NCBI GenBank assembly: GCA_030040475.1
Contig: JASHTQ010000512.1
Location: forward strand, 1-14,180
Origin: Streptosporangiaceae bacterium
Lineage (GTDB): Bacteria > Actinomycetota > Actinomycetes > Streptosporangiales > Streptosporangiaceae
Length of the DNA: 14,180 bases
Reading direction: 5' to 3'
Shown here: piece after piece, positions 12,260-14,180 of the stretch
Numbering within the stretch: the stretch's first letter is position 1
How the letters are laid out: each line of letters starts with the position of its first letter
The notes under the pieces: model-generated
Databases searched by the model: none
Seen by the model: the letters and a program-made list of their open reading frames with translations, nothing else
What the model was told of the DNA's origin: nothing
Position numbers and translations under genes: made by a program

Positions 12260-14180
12260 GCACCGGGCGCGAACGTGCCGGCGTTGCCGGAGAGCTGGGC
12301 GAGTTCGGCGCGGGTTGCCTCGGTGTCGGGGTGGGTGGGGCCGAGGACCCGGCTCCGGTCGGCGAGGACCTGCCGGTAGGTCTCCTCGGCTTCCTCGGGG
12401 TGCCCCTGGCGGGCCGCGAGCCAGGCGAGCGCGGCGCGCGAGGCGAGCGTGTCCGGATGATCGTCGCCGAGGACACGCCTCCGGTCGGCGAGCACACCGC
12501 GGCACAGCGACTCGGCCTCGGCGAAGCGGTTCCTGCGGCCGAGGACCCTGGCCAGGTCCTGGCGGGTGGTCAGCGTGTCGGGATGGCGATCGCCGAGGAT
12601 CCGCTGCCGGTCCGCGAGCAGATCGCGATACTGCCGCTCGGCCTCGGCGTGCCGGTCCTGGCGCTCGGTCAGCCAGGCCAGGGTGGCGCGGGTGGCGAGG
12701 GTGTCCGGATGCTGGCCGCCGAGGACCCGGGTCCGGTCGGCGAGCACCCGCCGGCACAGTTCCTCCGCCTCGCCGAGCTTGCCGCGCAGCCCGGTCAGCC
12801 AGGCCAGCGTCTCGCGGGCGGCGAGGGTGTCCGGATGATCGTCGCCGAGGGTCTGCCTGCGACCGCCGAGAACCTTGCTGACCAGGTCCAGCGCCTCGGT
12901 GTAGCGGCCCTGGCGGCCGATGAGCCAGGCCAGCCGGTGACCGGTGGCCAGCGTGTCGGGGTGATCCTCGCCCAGGGTGCGGCGCCGGGCCGCAAGCACC
13001 TGCCGGAACAGCGGCTCGGCGTCGGCGTAGCGGCCCTGCAGGCCGAGCATCCGCGCCAGCCGGTGCCGGGTGGCCAGGTTGTCCGGATGATCCTCGCCGA
13101 GCAGCCGGTGGCGGTCCTCGAGGACCTCGCGGCACAGCTCCTCGGCCTCGGCGTAGCGGCCCTGCAGCCCGATCATCCGCGCCAGCCGGTGCCGGGTGGA
13201 CAGCGTGTCCGGGTGGTCATGACCGAGGACCCGCCGCCGCTGGTCAAGGACCCGGCGGTACATCCGTTCCGCCTCGGCGTACCGGCCGGACATCCCGGTG
13301 ATCCGGGCCAGGCTGTGCCGGGTGGCCAGGGTGTCTGGATGCTCTTCGCCGAGCAGCCGGCGCTGGTCATCCAGGACTTCGCGGCACAGCTCCTCGGCCT
13401 CGGCGTAGCGGCCCTGGCGGCCGGTCATCCTGGCCAGGTTGTGCCGCGCCGACAGGGTATACCTGTGCCCGGGACCCAGCACCCGCGTGTCGTCGTCGAG
13501 CAGGCGGCGGTACAGTTGCTCGGCCTCGCGGTAGCGGCCCTGCAGGCCGATGGCGCCGGCTAGGTCGGCCCTGGTGGCGAGCGTGTCGGGGTCATCGGAT
13601 CCCTGGACCCTGATCCGCTCGGCGAGCAGGTCCCGGTACACGTCCTCGGCCTCCGTGCAGCGACCGCGCCGGACCAGGGTGCGGGCCAGGCTGCCGCGTG
13701 CGGTCATCGCGGCCAGGTCGTCATCGCCCAGGCGGGCTGCCGCCAGGACGCTGGCCTGGGCGAGCTTCTCCGCCGCAGCCAGCCGCCCGCCGTGCAGCAA
13801 GGCGTCGGCGCCCACCGCGCCGACCGTGACCAGCCGGGCCAGCGGCGAGCTGTCCAGGTCGGCGGCCAGCAGGTCGATGGCGGCGTTCACGTGCGGCACG
13901 AGCAGCCGCCAGGCGGGCCAGTCGCCCGGCCTGGCCGGGTCGAGGCCGGCCGCCGCGGCCTCGAGCAGCGCGACGGTCGTTTCCTGCACGACGGCCCGGT
14001 CGGCGGGGGCCATCGCGGAGAGCCTGCTGCGGTTGGCGTCGGCCACCACCGGGTGCACGGTGACCGCGTTCACCCCCGCGGGGCCGTCGCCCTCGGAGAT
14101 CTCGATCAGCCCGGTGTAGGACAGGCCCTGCAGGCCCTCGCGCAGCGCGCGGGACCCTCCGGCCTGCGGGTCGCCCGGCG
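12256..14180 (-). CDS. TPR-repeat protein, C-terminal part of a probable NB-ARC/STAND ATPase (cut by window edge)
   Basis: A GTG at 14073 would give 605 residues, but the frame stays open to the window edge. The 35 codons before it encode RALREGLQGLSYTGLIEI and then lead into VHPVVADANR. That matches the winged-helix junction (xLxxLxxxSLIxxxxxxxxVHPLVxxxxR) that follows the NB-ARC ATPase in actinomycete STAND-TPR proteins. The true start is therefore outside the window. Counting from 14073, residues 20-115 are helical, 117-158 are a worn repeat, 159-578 are ten 42-residue TPR units of the kinesin-light-chain type (HPDTLATRHxLAxxxGxQGRYAEAExLYRxVLxxRxRxLG), and 579-605 are a partial unit. TPR solenoids bind partners or sense ligands; STAND proteins act as signalling switches, including in antiphage defence. 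The ATPase domain is inferred, not seen. Confidence 0.85.
   Translation of the reverse strand, partial: PGDPQAGGSRALREGLQGLSYTGLIEISEGDGPAGVNAVTVHPVVADANRSRLSAMAPADRAVVQETTVALLEAAAAGLDPARPGDWPAWRLLVPHVNAAIDLLAADLDSSPLARLVTVGAVGADALLHGGRLAAAEKLAQASVLAAARLGDDDLAAMTARGSLARTLVRRGRCTEAEDVYRDLLAERIRVQGSDDPDTLATRADLAGAIGLQGRYREAEQLYRRLLDDDTRVLGPGHRYTLSARHNLARMTGRQGRYAEAEELCREVLDDQRRLLGEEHPDTLATRHSLARITGMSGRYAEAERMYRRVLDQRRRVLGHDHPDTLSTRHRLARMIGLQGRYAEAEELCREVLEDRHRLLGEDHPDNLATRHRLARMLGLQGRYADAEPLFRQVLAARRRTLGEDHPDTLATGHRLAWLIGRQGRYTEALDLVSKVLGGRRQTLGDDHPDTLAARETLAWLTGLRGKLGEAEELCRRVLADRTRVLGGQHPDTLATRATLAWLTERQDRHAEAERQYRDLLADRQRILGDRHPDTLTTRQDLARVLGRRNRFAEAESLCRGVLADRRRVLGDDHPDTLASRAALAWLAARQGHPEEAEETYRQVLADRSRVLGPTHPDTEATRAELAQLSGNAGTFAPGA
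12340..13599 (-). repeat. 126-bp coding tandem repeats (ten 42-residue TPR units)
   Basis: Ten in-frame units of exactly 42 codons with no indels encode the HPDTL...GRYAEAE...VL...R.LG pattern. Units 2 to 5 (about 12970-13473) are the most alike, with near-identical DNA around GCCTCGGCGTA and GTGTCCGGATG. This suggests recent unit duplication or gene conversion there. Units 6 to 10 have diverged more (for example AWLT in place of ARMI). Confidence 0.9.

Noticed and set aside
11273..13135. In-frame upstream extension of the cyclo-ligase gene to an 883-codon frame
   Set aside because: The extension is antisense to the kinase and in the wrong phase of the TPR gene. Family homology and GAGGG place the start at 11272.
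11755..13563. Plus-strand open frame (602 codons) opposite the TPR array, with its own repeats
   Set aside because: The repeats merely mirror the 126-bp TPR units on the other strand, and the frame overlaps the kinase gene in a different phase.

Overview
This 14.2-kb window is very GC-rich. It has strong codon-position bias, GTG and possibly leaderless starts, and families typical of Actinomycetota: DUF4282, DUF664/DinB, APH(6)-like kinases and STAND/TPR proteins. It looks like chromosomal DNA of a soil actinomycete (Streptosporangiales- or Catenulispora-like is a guess; no rRNA or marker gene fixes the taxon). There is no tRNA, rRNA, CRISPR array, transposase or integrase. The left edge holds no recognisable gene. 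The right edge cuts through a gene.

Left part (1-4530). A G-tract-rich stretch leads to a DUF4282 membrane protein with a Gly/Tyr/Ala octapeptide-repeat head. A hairpin separates it from a convergent TetR regulator. Next come a single-pass membrane protein with a tandem 14-residue Gln/Pro repeat, and an FAD-dependent monooxygenase. The tetR and monooxygenase promoters carry matching 33-bp elements. Each is made of two 18-bp CTGAA-N6-TTCAG-type sites offset by 15 bp. This strongly suggests that the TetR protein controls both itself and the monooxygenase 1.6 kb away.

Middle part (4530-8950). A secreted family GH28 (polygalacturonase-like) hydrolase runs tail to tail into a 651-residue protein. 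That protein has an N-terminal DUF4157 ('eCIS core', HEVAH) domain and a C-terminal His/Asp-rich module resembling zinc phospholipase C-type proteins. The two genes share one CTAG as both stop codons. A 0.7-kb gene-poor stretch follows, with an 11-bp inverted repeat.

Right part (8950-14180). A small VOC/glyoxalase-fold protein is followed by a decayed DinB (DUF664) fragment. On the minus strand lie a class I methyltransferase with a His-rich N-terminus and a 5-formyltetrahydrofolate cyclo-ligase-like gene. Divergent from the ligase is an APH(6)-type small-molecule kinase, whose stop again shares CTAG with a convergent TPR protein. That TPR protein has ten full 42-residue repeats and runs off the right edge. 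The residues before its first apparent start look like the junction to an NB-ARC-type STAND ATPase, so only its C-terminal part is in the window.

The genes do not form one operon. The clearest functional unit is the TetR/monooxygenase regulon. The least explained gene is the orphan DUF4157-phospholipase-like fusion.
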